This document shows, in pieces, positions 48,504-58,642 of a stretch of DNA of 64,000 nucleotides. Origin of the DNA: Ferruginibacter sp. (lineage in GTDB: Bacteria > Bacteroidota > Bacteroidia > Chitinophagales > Chitinophagaceae); contig JAOQAK010000075.1 of the NCBI GenBank assembly GCA_025963635.1, positions 181,962 through 245,961 on the forward strand. The letters are read 5' to 3'. Positions within the stretch are counted from its first letter, which is position 1. Each line of letters begins with the position of its first letter. The position numbers and the translations under genes are program-made. The notes beneath the pieces were generated by a model. The model did not search any database and was not told where the DNA came from. It saw nothing but the letters and a program-made list of their open reading frames with translations.

Positions 48504-49670
48504 TTACAACCTGCCTTCAGGTAATCTTCCATTTTTCATTGCTTCCACTTGCGCCGCAGTAAAGGCCGGATCAAAAAGTTCTTTTGATTGGTGATAGCAT
48601 CGAAACATGTCGGCAATATAATGCATTCGTTCCGCAAGATTAGCCCAATCAGTCGCTCCGCTTTCAAGCACGCTGCCTGGTGTTGGGTCTACCTGTTTCA
48701 GCAGCGCAATAAGGTCAGCATCGGTGAGTTCTTTTAAATCCTCGGAAAATGTCATGGAAAGATCACGCCCTAAATGCAAATAGTTGTCCGGAGGTAATGT
48801 AATGGTCATGAGGTGAGCAGTTAACGCCATACGAAGATGTTTTTGTATTAATTGCACCGAAGCTTCAATGGCATTATCTAATAAAGTGAAACCAAATACA
48901 CGTTTAAAAAACAGGCGAAACTTTATCCACCAGTTGGATCCTTTAAATAATTTATCTAACAATTCACTTTTTATCTGCTGTGCATCTATGGAGGCATTTA
49001 GCGCCTCGGCAATTTCAGGCTGCAATCGATTTTGTTCGTGATAACCGATAAAGAGATTCCCCAGTAAATTCAGTTGCACCCTTTTCTTCGAATCCAGTTC
49101 AAAAAGGGCACGATAGTAATACGAAAAACCTTTTGCGAGGTAGTCTTGTCCGTCGGGCGGAAGGCCTGGTTTTAATTGCCTGCAGAAATCATCAATGTGC
49201 GATTTATTATAGGCAATATCGGGAAGACAATTCATAATAAACCGCGAAAACTCCCGGGCAATTTCTTCAAATACTTTTTTATTACCGCGGCTCACTGCAT
49301 CGGCAGCATGGCTGGCAGCATTGGAAACCATGGTACCAACAACGGAATCACGAAGATTCCCCAGGCTCTGCTGTGCACCTGACTGTTTTGCCAGGGTGAT
49401 TACTAGTGACAAAGCAATCTCAATTTCGGGCACATTTTTTAAAATGTTTTCCAATGCATGTTCAAGGTCTTCATGCCGTATTGTAAGGCCCGCTTGCTTT
49501 GATGCCCAGGTGGCAAACGTACACCAGTTGGCACCTGCGGCCATATGAGTTGCAAATACAGAAGAGAGTTCACAATAGCATTGGGTGATTAAAACATTGC
49601 GCAACACCGGCTCAGTCAGGGCTGCAATACTATCAATTTTCGCGATGGTTATCTCGCCAGGAACAGGCAT
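48504..49670 (-). CDS. Conserved-looking hypothetical protein, mostly helical
   Basis: 388 aa ORF, no signal peptide; segment FATHMAAGANWCTFATWASKQAGLTIRHEDLEHALENIL; no family recognised with certainty. Confidence 0.75.
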   Translation of the reverse strand: MPVPGEITIAKIDSIAALTEPVLRNVLITQCYCELSSVFATHMAAGANWCTFATWASKQAGLTIRHEDLEHALENILKNVPEIEIALSLVITLAKQSGAQQSLGNLRDSVVGTMVSNAASHAADAVSRGNKKVFEEIAREFSRFIMNCLPDIAYNKSHIDDFCRQLKPGLPPDGQDYLAKGFSYYYRALFELDSKKRVQLNLLGNLFIGYHEQNRLQPEIAEALNASIDAQQIKSELLDKLFKGSNWWIKFRLFFKRVFGFTLLDNAIEASVQLIQKHLRMALTAHLMTITLPPDNYLHLGRDLSMTFSEDLKELTDADLIALLKQVDPTPGSVLESGATDWANLAERMHYIADMFRCYHQSKELFDPAFTAAQVEAMKNGRLPEGRL

Positions 49671-50064
49671 TAGCTAACAATTAAGTTTTGAAGAAACCAA
49701 TGAGAATGAGCACTAAATTACTGCGTGGATTAGCTATTTGCAACAGTCCACCTTATAAACAGGGTTTTCCAATTTTGAAAAAAATACCGATGATATAGGC
49801 GAGTAGAAAAGCAAAAAAGACTCAAAATTCACATCAATAAATTGAAAAGAAATTTATTTGACTTGCAAAACCATGACACTGCTTAATCACCAGAATTTTT
49901 ACAAAACTGTTTACTTATCGGGCTCTTCGATGGTTACATTTTGACCTCTTTGGCGCACCCTAAATCAAACCGCAAGTCATACAACTATTCTCGTTATGAA
50001 AATATATGCCACCTCAGCCAGGACGCTAAACTTTAGTGTAATCAAAACCTTACTAAAGAGATTT

Positions 50065-50871
50065 TTATTTATCCTCTCGTAAGTTCAACAGCCGGATATT
50101 TCTAAAATCAACTGGCTGGCCTTCGCTTTGCAATGCGATAAAACCTTCCTTCAACAATTTACCATCTTGTTTTATTTTTGGATCATAATTGTTTACTACT
50201 CCCCCACCGATCTGCGGTTTTGAGTAACGAAGTACGGTATCACCGTTGATGATATGTGTTATCAGCGAATCACCCAACACGATGATTTCACCCTGCACCC
50301 ATTCGTTTATTGCATAGGTTTTTGAAGTAGAATTGATACAATGGCGATTGTCTATTTTCCCCTCAAACACAACATCGGTGCCGGGTGAACACATGTTCCC
50401 GGTAGGACGGGGCTTGCCGTCATCAAGACCAGCGAGCAGTTGAAATTCAATAGAAATAGGCCAATCCTGTTCCCTGGGCATGGTTGCGGGATCCTGCGAA
50501 TGAAACATAACACCGCTATTTCTAATGGTATAACTCGGTGCATCCCGGCGCCATTCGCCTGTGATGCGATATTCAAATACAAGGTGATAATAAGAAAATA
50601 GCTGCTTGTAGTACAAGTGGCCATAGCTGGTATTAAAGCTATCATACTGATCGTATCGAACCTTTATCATTCCTTCTTCTACCCGGAAAGTATTGCCATA
50701 ATTTACTCCTACATCATGGTGGTTAATCTTCGCTACCCAATCGTTGATTTCCCTGCCATTAAAAAGTGATATCCAGCCTTTTTGATGCGTTGTATCCTGG
50801 GCACTTGCTGTTAACATTGACAAGTTGACAATAAGAAAGAAAAATACAAATGAGCTACGTGATTTTATCAT
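50065..50871 (-). CDS. Secreted DUF1080 (3-keto-disaccharide hydrolase-like) protein
   Basis: Signal peptide; GWISLFNGREINDWVAKI; FRVEEGMIKVRYDQYDSF; SGVMFHSQDPATMP; EGFIALQSEGQPVDFRNIRLLNL. Confidence 0.92.
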   Translation of the reverse strand: MIKSRSSFVFFFLIVNLSMLTASAQDTTHQKGWISLFNGREINDWVAKINHHDVGVNYGNTFRVEEGMIKVRYDQYDSFNTSYGHLYYKQLFSYYHLVFEYRITGEWRRDAPSYTIRNSGVMFHSQDPATMPREQDWPISIEFQLLAGLDDGKPRPTGNMCSPGTDVVFEGKIDNRHCINSTSKTYAINEWVQGEIIVLGDSLITHIINGDTVLRYSKPQIGGGVVNNYDPKIKQDGKLLKEGFIALQSEGQPVDFRNIRLLNLREDK

Positions 50872-51075
50872 AATAATTATTTAAGACCGAAATGTGAAAT
50901 TACCAAATAGTTTATCAATAGGTAATAAGGCAGGTATTCTTTAGAAAATATCAATTTGATTCGAAGTTGAAATGGAATATGTCGTGTAAATCCATCGAGT
51001 GTGCTATTAATCAGCAAAAGAATCGATTGAAGCAATGTATTACCGGATTAAACGAATTCCCATTTTCAAGAAAGC

Positions 51076-53130
51076 TTATTCTAATCCGATAGTTTGTAGC
51101 AATCTATAGTATCGGGGCTCTTTATTAAATGGATAGAACTCTCTTTGTACCTTCATATACACCAGGAGGCCATATTTTTCCTTCGCCAGTTTTTCGAAAA
51201 TATCGAAAGCCTCATCTATTTTACCACGAGTGGCTTTAATCATTCCAACAGCATACAACTTATCATTGTTTATTGGCGGCGCCTGCATTTCAGCCAACAG
51301 TTTGTCGACCTCTGCTTTCTTTCCCTGTTTTTCATATGACACAGCCAGCATGCCCACCATTACAGGGCGCCTGCCGGCTAAGCTTAGCGCTTTTTCTATC
51401 GACGCAGATGCATCTTTATAATCATTTATTGCATGATAGGCCATACCCCTTGTAAAATAAGCGTCAGCATAATCCGGTTCCATCCTGATCGTTTTATCGA
51501 TCTGTGCTAATGATTTTGTGAACTCTCTTCGGAAATGATAAATTCTTGCCACCCCGGTGTTGATACTTGGAGAAAGCGGGTCTAACTGGTAAGCGGTAAG
51601 AATTTCCTGCCGGGCCTCATCCAGCCTTTCGTGTAACGCGAGGTACAATGCATACCATTCATGTGCGGTAGCATAACCAGGCTTTAATGCGATCGCTTTT
51701 TTGAACGCTTTTTCAGTGCCTTGCCAATCCCAATCTATCCTGAATTTTATATAGCCCAGGGCAGCATGCGCTTCTGCCAGGGTAGAATCAATCCGAAGCG
51801 CATGCATCACCGCCGCTTTTGCGTTTGCCTCTGCGATAGATCTGGGGATACTTCCATATCCAGCCACGCCGATGAGGGTATAACAATAAGCCAGGCTTGA
51901 ATAGGCCAGTGCAAAAGAGGAATCCGCCGCGATGCTTTTTTCAAACTGTTCTTTTGCAGTGTGTATGCTTTCGGGGGTTCTTTTATTGAGAAAATATTTG
52001 CCGATCAGGTAATCCTGGTAGGCATTCATATTTTGGGTGGTACCTTTTTCCAGTTGTTCTTTTTCGGTTGAAAGGAGCCTCACCTTAAGTTCGTCGGCCA
52101 CATTCATTGCAATCTCACTCTGGATCATGAAAATATCTTTCAGTTCCCTGTCATATTCCTTCGACCAGATATGTTGTTGGTTGGATGCATCGATCAATTG
52201 AACCGTTATCCTGGCCATATTTTCTACTTTCCGCACGCTGCCTTCTAATATGGTGCCCACCATTAGTTCACGGCTGATCTGAGAAATATTTTTATCTGTG
52301 ATTTTATATTTCATAATCGAGGTCCGGGCGATCACATCCAGCCCGCTTATTTTAGAAAGGCCGGAAATCAGTTCCTCGGTCATTCCGTCGGCAAAATATT
52401 CATCCTTCGAATCATTGCTGATATTTGCCAATGGTAAAACGGCCAGTCTTGTTTTAGAAAATGCATCCTTATGGCCTAGTTCCTTTACGAAATAGACCAG
52501 TCCGAAAAGCAGGCATATGCCCAGCAAAACCAATCCATAAGTAAGTATTCTTTTTCGAGAAAATTTTTGATTAAACTTTTTTGGATTGCTGAGCCATGGT
52601 AACACGAGGCAATAAATATCCATTGGCATGGATATGTTCTTCAGCTTTTCAGCCCCGATCTTCCGAACCGGGTATTGCACTTTGTTCCTGATCTGCCGGG
52701 CTACATCTTCGGAGATACAGATGCCACCAGGCGGCGCCAAAGGCTCGATTCTTGCAGCTATATTTACCCCGTCACCATGCACATGATCATCTATATACAC
52801 CACATCGCCGATATGGAGGCCTATTCGCAGTGTGATCCTGCGTGTTATATTCTCTGCGAGATTCCTGTTGTGTAAAGCGGACTGAATTTCGATCGCACAT
52901 TCGGTGGCTTCCACGGCACTGTTAAACTCTACGAAAAAGGAATCTCCGGCAGTCTCAATTTCCCGTCCGGAATGTTTTAGAAATAAAGGCCGCAGGATCA
53001 CGCGGTGCTCTTGTAGCAGGTCCAGGGCAAGGGCTTCATTGGACTGGGTGAGGGCGCTGTAGCCAACCATGTCCGTAAACATTATTGCAGATAACCGTCT
53101 CATACGCTTTTGGTTGAAATGCCCTACCAA
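51076..53130 (-). CDS. Class III nucleotide cyclase with TM segment, TolB-N-like domain and TPR repeats
   Basis: RRLSAIMFTDMVGYSALTQ, REIETAGDSFFVEF, HGDGVNIAARIE; LAVLPLANISNDSKDEYFADGMTEELISGLSKISGLDVIARTS; TPRs. Confidence 0.93.
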   Translation of the reverse strand: MVGHFNQKRMRRLSAIMFTDMVGYSALTQSNEALALDLLQEHRVILRPLFLKHSGREIETAGDSFFVEFNSAVEATECAIEIQSALHNRNLAENITRRITLRIGLHIGDVVYIDDHVHGDGVNIAARIEPLAPPGGICISEDVARQIRNKVQYPVRKIGAEKLKNISMPMDIYCLVLPWLSNPKKFNQKFSRKRILTYGLVLLGICLLFGLVYFVKELGHKDAFSKTRLAVLPLANISNDSKDEYFADGMTEELISGLSKISGLDVIARTSIMKYKITDKNISQISRELMVGTILEGSVRKVENMARITVQLIDASNQQHIWSKEYDRELKDIFMIQSEIAMNVADELKVRLLSTEKEQLEKGTTQNMNAYQDYLIGKYFLNKRTPESIHTAKEQFEKSIAADSSFALAYSSLAYCYTLIGVAGYGSIPRSIAEANAKAAVMHALRIDSTLAEAHAALGYIKFRIDWDWQGTEKAFKKAIALKPGYATAHEWYALYLALHERLDEARQEILTAYQLDPLSPSINTGVARIYHFRREFTKSLAQIDKTIRMEPDYADAYFTRGMAYHAINDYKDASASIEKALSLAGRRPVMVGMLAVSYEKQGKKAEVDKLLAEMQAPPINNDKLYAVGMIKATRGKIDEAFDIFEKLAKEKYGLLVYMKVQREFYPFNKEPRYYRLLQTIGLE

Positions 53131-53586
53131 ATATATTACAATTTAGTCGCAGAAAGCAAGCATATTGTCACCAGCAATGAATTTGCCGATCATTAACCGC
53201 GACAAACCGCGAGCCAAAAATTTTGTTCTTTTATTGGTCACGTCCGGTATCGGGCAAACGGATTTATATAGGGATGACAAGGGAATAATATGGGCCGAAA
53301 ACTCAACTTTTTAAACAATCCATATAACTGCACGCACAATACATTATCAAATATGGTGCGCATTGAAAATTCAGCATTGCGATAATTTACACAATTGATT
53401 CCTTGCTCTATATTGACTTGATTGCTAGAAATCTACATTTTCGCATTCAGTCATATTTCGACCCACGATCATTTTTTACATTCATTGATCGCATACTTAC
53501 ATCACCTTTCTCAATTGTGCCTGTAGAATAATTGTTTTACGCAATGTTTAAATATCTTTAAGCTTATCAACACCGATATTACCCTT

Positions 53587-53921
53587 ATGAAAGCCGCTTT
53601 TCTTTTTGTATTCTTCTATTGCTATCACATTGCTTTATTTTGCCAAACAGTTCCTTCCATCGAACAGCAACGTTTTATTACGCAATTACATGCCGCTGCT
53701 CCCCAATCTTCTTTAATACATCACCAAACCAGTAACACAAAAGGGCTGAATGATTTTATACAAACCAGTTCCGGTATCGTTACACTCATCCGTTATTTTT
53801 TTTTGAATACGGTGAGGGCCAATACTATTCACACCCTGGCAAATTAGCAAAGAGATACAGCAAATATTATGGCTCAATTTCGTACCGGTTGTTAAATGAG
53901 CAGATTGAGAATTTGTCATGA
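53587..53921 (+). pseudogene. Short secreted protein gene disrupted at a poly-T tract
   Basis: Signal-peptide ORF ending IQTSSGIVTLIRYFF; after the 9-T tract at 53796-53804 an alternative frame reads FEYGEGQYYSHPGKLAKRYSKYYGSISYRLLNEQIENLS*. Confidence 0.45.
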
Positions 53922-54360
53922 TGGCTTTGCACAGGGATGCCGCAAAAGGTTGATGAGTAAACTTATTTACCTGATGGGTATTATTACTGCGAAAAAATGA
54001 TTTTACCAGTGTTTGAAGCTGAACGCTAGATCTGATATTTGAATATCACCATCGTTATTCTTTACAGTTTCATTTGTGAACGCTTGATCTCCGGCATTAT
54101 CATTGTCTCTTTTTGTTGGGATTTCTTTGAAACTGATCTTATGGCTTACGGAAGTGAATACGCTGGTAGACAATCGTTGACCGGCATTTTTGCTCCTCTC
54201 AGGCTAAGAAAAAATTTTTGATACTCATGTAAATACGGCCTCCATTCGTATGCTTAAATTGCAATACCGTGTCCGTGTGTCATTCCATATTTCATGTATG
54301 TGTAAGATATTTTGCAATCAAGCGGGAAAAAGTGGCGAAAAGATAAAACTTAAAAATAAT

Positions 54361-54390
54361 AACCCCTGTAAATAATCATTTACAGGGGTT
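54361..54390 (-). terminator. Intrinsic terminator after tRNA-Leu
   Basis: aacccctgtaaa-taatca-tttacaggggtt, perfect 12-bp stem; T-rich downstream on the minus strand. Confidence 0.85.
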
Positions 54391-54396
54391 ATATAG

Positions 54397-54480
54397 TGCC
54401 CGGGACTGGATTCGAACCAGCACATCCTTGCGAACGCTGCGACCTGAACACAGTGCGTCTACCAATTTCGCCACCCGGGC
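54397..54480 (-). tRNA. tRNA-Leu (anticodon CAG)
   Basis: Reverse complement GCCCGGGTGGCGAAATTGGTAGACGCACTGTGTTCAGGTCGCAGCGTTCGCAAGGATGTGCTGGTTCGAATCCAGTCCCGGGCA folds as class II tRNA: acceptor GCCCGGG/CCCGGGC, anticodon stem CTGTG/CGCAG with loop TTCAGGT, T-arm GGTTCGAATCC. Confidence 0.96.
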
Positions 54481-54541
54481 TAACAATTCAGGGCTGCAAA
54501 TATAGAAACTATAATGTATCCACCCAAAACCTTATCATAAA

Positions 54542-55468
54542 TCAAGCTGTTGTTCCCCGGCCCTTCCATCCGGTTAATAAAACACCTGCAATTACGAGGA
54601 CCGTACCTGTCACTTGTTCCAGGAAGATCCGTTCACCCAATACAAAATGTGCCTGGATAATCGTGCTGACCGGTCCAACACTGGAAATGATTGCAACATT
54701 ATTAGAACCTATCCGCTTCATTGCATTCGAAATCAAAAACCCGGGGATAACAGTCGCTACAATTGCCAGTAAAAACCCATAACCCCAAAATGAAATCCCG
54801 GCAGGCATGTCCTTGTAATTGCCTGCAACAAAAAAATGTAAAAAGATGCCGGCTGTGGATGCCAGCATTGAATAGGTTGTAAATTTTGCGGCTCCGACTT
54901 GCGGAATAATTTTACCACTACCTACAATGTAAATGGAGTAAGTGATCGCACAAATGAATATCAATAAGCTACCCAATATAAAATTGGAATGACTAAAATC
55001 AAACTTTAATTCTCCAAAATAGGCGATTCCAATTCCAAGATAAGTAAGCCCCAGGGCAATTTTTTGGATGCCCGATATCTTTTGTCTGAATACAAAGGCA
55101 TTGATGAGAACTACAAAACTTGGGTATAGGAAAAGTATCAGCCGTTCCAGTCCTGCACTGATATACTGCAATCCAATAAAATCAAAAAGGCTACTCAGAT
55201 AATAACCAAACAAACCAAGACCAGAGATGATAATCCACTGCCTGCCAGTAAGTTGCACATTGCCCTTTTTATTACGTTCCAATATAGCCGCTGCCACAAA
55301 AAAAGGGAGTGAAAAAACCATTCGTAGCATCAATAAAGACAATGCATCTGTATGAGTTTGTTCAAACGCCTTTTTAACAATGATCGCCTTTGTTGAAAAC
55401 AGGATAGAACCTATAAAAGCGATCATAAATCCGGTTACAGGTATAGCGGTATTCTTTTTTACTTCCAT
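54542..55468 (-). CDS. EamA/DMT family transporter
   Basis: 10-TM pattern; ILFSTKAIIVKKAFEQTHTDALSLLMLRMVFSLPFF; SSVGPVSTIIQAHFVLGERIFLEQVTGTVLVIAGVLL. Start set at internal Met (55468). Confidence 0.9.
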   Translation of the reverse strand: MEVKKNTAIPVTGFMIAFIGSILFSTKAIIVKKAFEQTHTDALSLLMLRMVFSLPFFVAAAILERNKKGNVQLTGRQWIIISGLGLFGYYLSSLFDFIGLQYISAGLERLILFLYPSFVVLINAFVFRQKISGIQKIALGLTYLGIGIAYFGELKFDFSHSNFILGSLLIFICAITYSIYIVGSGKIIPQVGAAKFTTYSMLASTAGIFLHFFVAGNYKDMPAGISFWGYGFLLAIVATVIPGFLISNAMKRIGSNNVAIISSVGPVSTIIQAHFVLGERIFLEQVTGTVLVIAGVLLTGWKGRGTTA

Positions 55469-55583
55469 AACATTAGAGAAAATCAAGCGCACTTCCTGTA
55501 AGATAAATTTGCTTTGCAATTGCTGAATATGCGTCAGCGTAAAACTGATACAGTTTCAATGTATTTATGCCTGCGAACACCAA

Positions 55584-56414
55584 TTAAACAGACACGTTGA
55601 ATTCTCTTAATGCCTCATTAAGACTCGTTTTAAGATCCGTTGAAGGTTTCCGTTGACCAATGATCAAAGCGCACCCTACCCCAAACTCCCCGGCAGGGAA
55701 TTTTTTGGTGTAAGAACCCGGTATTACCACACTACGGGCGGGCACCCTGCCCTTCATCTCAACAGGTTCGGCCCCACTTACATCGATGATCTTGGTCGAT
55801 TGCGTTAACACTACATTTGCTCCAAGAACAGCTTCCCGTTCAATCCGAACACCCTCCACCACAATACAACGGCTGCCGATAAAACAGCCATCTTCAATTA
55901 TCACCGGGCTTGCCTGCAAAGGTTCCAATACTCCGCCAATACCCACACCACCACTCAGGTGCACCCCTTTACCGATCTGTGCACAACTTCCAACTGTGGC
56001 CCATGTATCCACCATAGTTCCTTCATCAACATAGGCACCAATATTAACATAAGAAGGCATGAGCACAACGTTTCTTGCAAGGTAAGCGCCATATCTTGCG
56101 ATGGCATGCGGAACAGCCCTAACTCCCAGTTCAGCATAGCCGCTTTTTAGTTTCATTTTGTCGTAAAATTCGAAAGGAGACAATACCATGGTTTCCATTT
56201 GCTGGGTGGCAAAATACATTAGTATCGCTTGTTTAACCCATTCGTTTACCTGCCATGTTGTAGCTGTCCCCGGCTCACTATTTGTTGGCGAAGCGGTGCG
56301 CAGGCGCCCTTTATCAACCTCTTCAATTACATCCCTCACGGCTTCAACGTATAATGTTTCTTTCAAAAGATCCCGGTTGCTCCAGGCATCCTGTATTAAC
56401 TGCTGCAATTGCAT
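55584..56414 (-). CDS. dapD: 2,3,4,5-tetrahydropyridine-2,6-dicarboxylate N-succinyltransferase
   Basis: 276 aa; hexapeptide repeat region NIGAYVDEGTMVDTWATVGSCAQIGKGVHLSGGVGIGGVLEPLQASPVIIEDGCFIGSRC. Confidence 0.96.
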   Translation of the reverse strand: MQLQQLIQDAWSNRDLLKETLYVEAVRDVIEEVDKGRLRTASPTNSEPGTATTWQVNEWVKQAILMYFATQQMETMVLSPFEFYDKMKLKSGYAELGVRAVPHAIARYGAYLARNVVLMPSYVNIGAYVDEGTMVDTWATVGSCAQIGKGVHLSGGVGIGGVLEPLQASPVIIEDGCFIGSRCIVVEGVRIEREAVLGANVVLTQSTKIIDVSGAEPVEMKGRVPARSVVIPGSYTKKFPAGEFGVGCALIIGQRKPSTDLKTSLNEALREFNVSV

Positions 56415-56422
56415 ATTGATGT

Positions 56423-57184
56423 TTATTTTGATTTATTTTTTTGTAAAAGCAATAACTTACTATATTTTAAAAATACTTCATGGGAATTCATCTTTGCCAT
56501 CATGAAACCCGCAAAGCCATCGAGGAAACCAAGCTTGAAAATATAACCCTTTATAAAAGTGAATAAAGGGCTTACCACCACTTTGAATCCTGCTCCTTTT
56601 TTACCAGCTTCAAAATATTCCTTTGCGCCCATGGTAGAATATTTACTAATTCCGGCCGTATGCTCTTCCAGGGTGTCCTTACTTTTGTGCAGCAGGTCGC
56701 CCTTCAATTTGTGAATGGTTATTGCTTCACTGATCTCAAGCGTTTCATGTACCGATCGCAATGACCACCTCGTTTCGCGCCGGTTATATAATCGTACAGT
56801 GGCATCCGGGTAGGAATTGCCGTGATGCAGATCGGACCCATAGAAATTGTTCAGCCTATTCATTTGGTATACCCCGGATAAGACAGCTTTCTTTGCCTGC
56901 AAAATTGATCGCTGCAATGCAGGCGATAAACTTTCATCTGCATCCAAACTCAAAATATAATCATGTGAAGCCCTTTCCGCTGCATCATTCTTTTGTGATC
57001 CATAACCTTTCCAATTTTGCTGGTATAATTTTGCTCCATATTGTTTACAAATACCGGGTGTTTTATCCGTGGAAAAGGAATCCATTACCACCACTTCGTC
57101 CACCACGCCCTGCAGCGAAGCCAGGCATGTTGCTATTTTTTTCTCTTCATTGAACGTAATAATAACCGCTGATATCTTTTGCAT
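56423..57184 (-). CDS. Glycosyltransferase family 2
   Basis: ISAVIITFNEEKKIATCLASLQGVVDEVVVMDSFSTDKT; YILSLDADESLSPAL. Confidence 0.93.
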   Translation of the reverse strand: MQKISAVIITFNEEKKIATCLASLQGVVDEVVVMDSFSTDKTPGICKQYGAKLYQQNWKGYGSQKNDAAERASHDYILSLDADESLSPALQRSILQAKKAVLSGVYQMNRLNNFYGSDLHHGNSYPDATVRLYNRRETRWSLRSVHETLEISEAITIHKLKGDLLHKSKDTLEEHTAGISKYSTMGAKEYFEAGKKGAGFKVVVSPLFTFIKGYIFKLGFLDGFAGFMMAKMNSHEVFLKYSKLLLLQKNKSK

Positions 57185-57402
57185 AAATGGTGGTGAATGA
57201 TCGCAAGATACAAAAAGAAAAAATTGAGTTACAAACGCTACCGCTTAATGCGTAGCGGGCGACTGGACCTTTTGAAGCCTTCGTATCTTTTTGCCCCAGT
57301 AATCCGGCGTTACAGCAATTCACTTCCCTTTACATCCGCAAGGTGCTGCACATAGGCTTCCGCTGTTTTCTATATCTTGCAGTTTAATCAAGCGTCGGGT
57401 AT

Positions 57403-58560
57403 ATGAATATTGGTTATGATAGCAAAAGGGCATTTCAAAACAAAACAGGATTAGGCAATTACAGCCGCTCTTTAATTACTATTTTGAGCCGGTATTTTCC
57501 ACAACATCATTATATTTTATTTGCCCCCAGACAAACCAGCCTTTTTAAAATTGAGCTTTTCTATAAAGTGCGTGCTATTGAACCTCAAAATCCATTTTTT
57601 AAAAAATTCCCTTCATTATGGCGAAGGATGGGAATGGTGAAGGAGATTAAAACGGCTGGCCTGGATATTTATCACGGCTTAAGCAATGAACTGCCAAGGG
57701 GAATCCAAAAAGCCAACATTAAAACCATCGTGACAATCCATGACTTGATTTTTGAACGCTTCCCGGAGACCTATCATTTTGATGAACGCTATGTACACCG
57801 TTGGAAAATAAAACACGCCTGCAAAATAGCTGATGCGATCATTGCTATCAGCCAGCAAACTAAAGACGATCTTATCAACCTGTACAAAGTAAAGGCCGAA
57901 AAAATATTTATCTGTTATCAAAGCTGCAATCCCATTTTTGAAAAGAAAAGTAGTGAAGAAGAAAAAGCAATCGTTAAAAAAAGATACCGCTTACCGGGCA
58001 AATACTTTTTGTTTGTAAGTTCCATCGCACCCCGAAAGAACCTGCTGACAGTTTGCCGGGCAATGATTTTACTGAAAGATCAAATCAATATACCGCTGCT
58101 GGTAATCGGCGATGGAAAGAAAGAAAAAGAAAATGTTCGAAAACTGATGCAATCAAATGGCATGGAGGAAAGGTTGATATTACTCAATGAAATGCAGCAA
58201 TCAAAAGAAGACTCATTTGCATCGGCTGAAGATTTTCCGGCTATCTATCAACAGGCGACCGCACTCATTTACCCGTCTGTTTTTGAAGGATTTGGCTTAC
58301 CATTACTGGAAGCTTTTTGGAGTGGGTTGCCCGTGATATGCAGCAATGCCTCCAGCCTTCCGGAAGTTGCTGCCGCAGCTGCCTTATACTTTTCACCAAC
58401 CGACCACGAAATGCTTGCAAAACACATGCTGAATATTTTCACTGATAATCAATTGGTTAGTGATTTGAAAAATAAAGGATTTGAAAGGGCACAAAGTTTT
58501 GCCTCCGATAAATACGCCGATAGCATCATGAAGGTATATAATCACGTAAATAATCGATAA
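57403..58560 (+). CDS. Glycosyltransferase family 4 (GT-B)
   Basis: GYDSKRAFQNKTGLGNYSRSLI; FVSSIAPRKNLLTVCRAM; ALIYPSVFEGFGLPLLEAFWSGLPVICSNASSLPEVAAAAALYFSP. Confidence 0.94.
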   Translation: MNIGYDSKRAFQNKTGLGNYSRSLITILSRYFPQHHYILFAPRQTSLFKIELFYKVRAIEPQNPFFKKFPSLWRRMGMVKEIKTAGLDIYHGLSNELPRGIQKANIKTIVTIHDLIFERFPETYHFDERYVHRWKIKHACKIADAIIAISQQTKDDLINLYKVKAEKIFICYQSCNPIFEKKSSEEEKAIVKKRYRLPGKYFLFVSSIAPRKNLLTVCRAMILLKDQINIPLLVIGDGKKEKENVRKLMQSNGMEERLILLNEMQQSKEDSFASAEDFPAIYQQATALIYPSVFEGFGLPLLEAFWSGLPVICSNASSLPEVAAAAALYFSPTDHEMLAKHMLNIFTDNQLVSDLKNKGFERAQSFASDKYADSIMKVYNHVNNR

Positions 58561-58642
58561 TGCTATGTTAAACCGGCAAATAAAATTTGCCCGATTCTTT
58601 TTATCGATTGGTAATTCAGTTTTAACTTAGTGATTCAATCAA

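Noticed and set aside
54396-54782. 128-aa ORF MPGTGFEPAHPCERCDLNTVRLPISPPG...
   Set aside because: Its first part is the antisense translation of tRNA-Leu and the rest is antisense to the EamA transporter; a classic annotation artefact.
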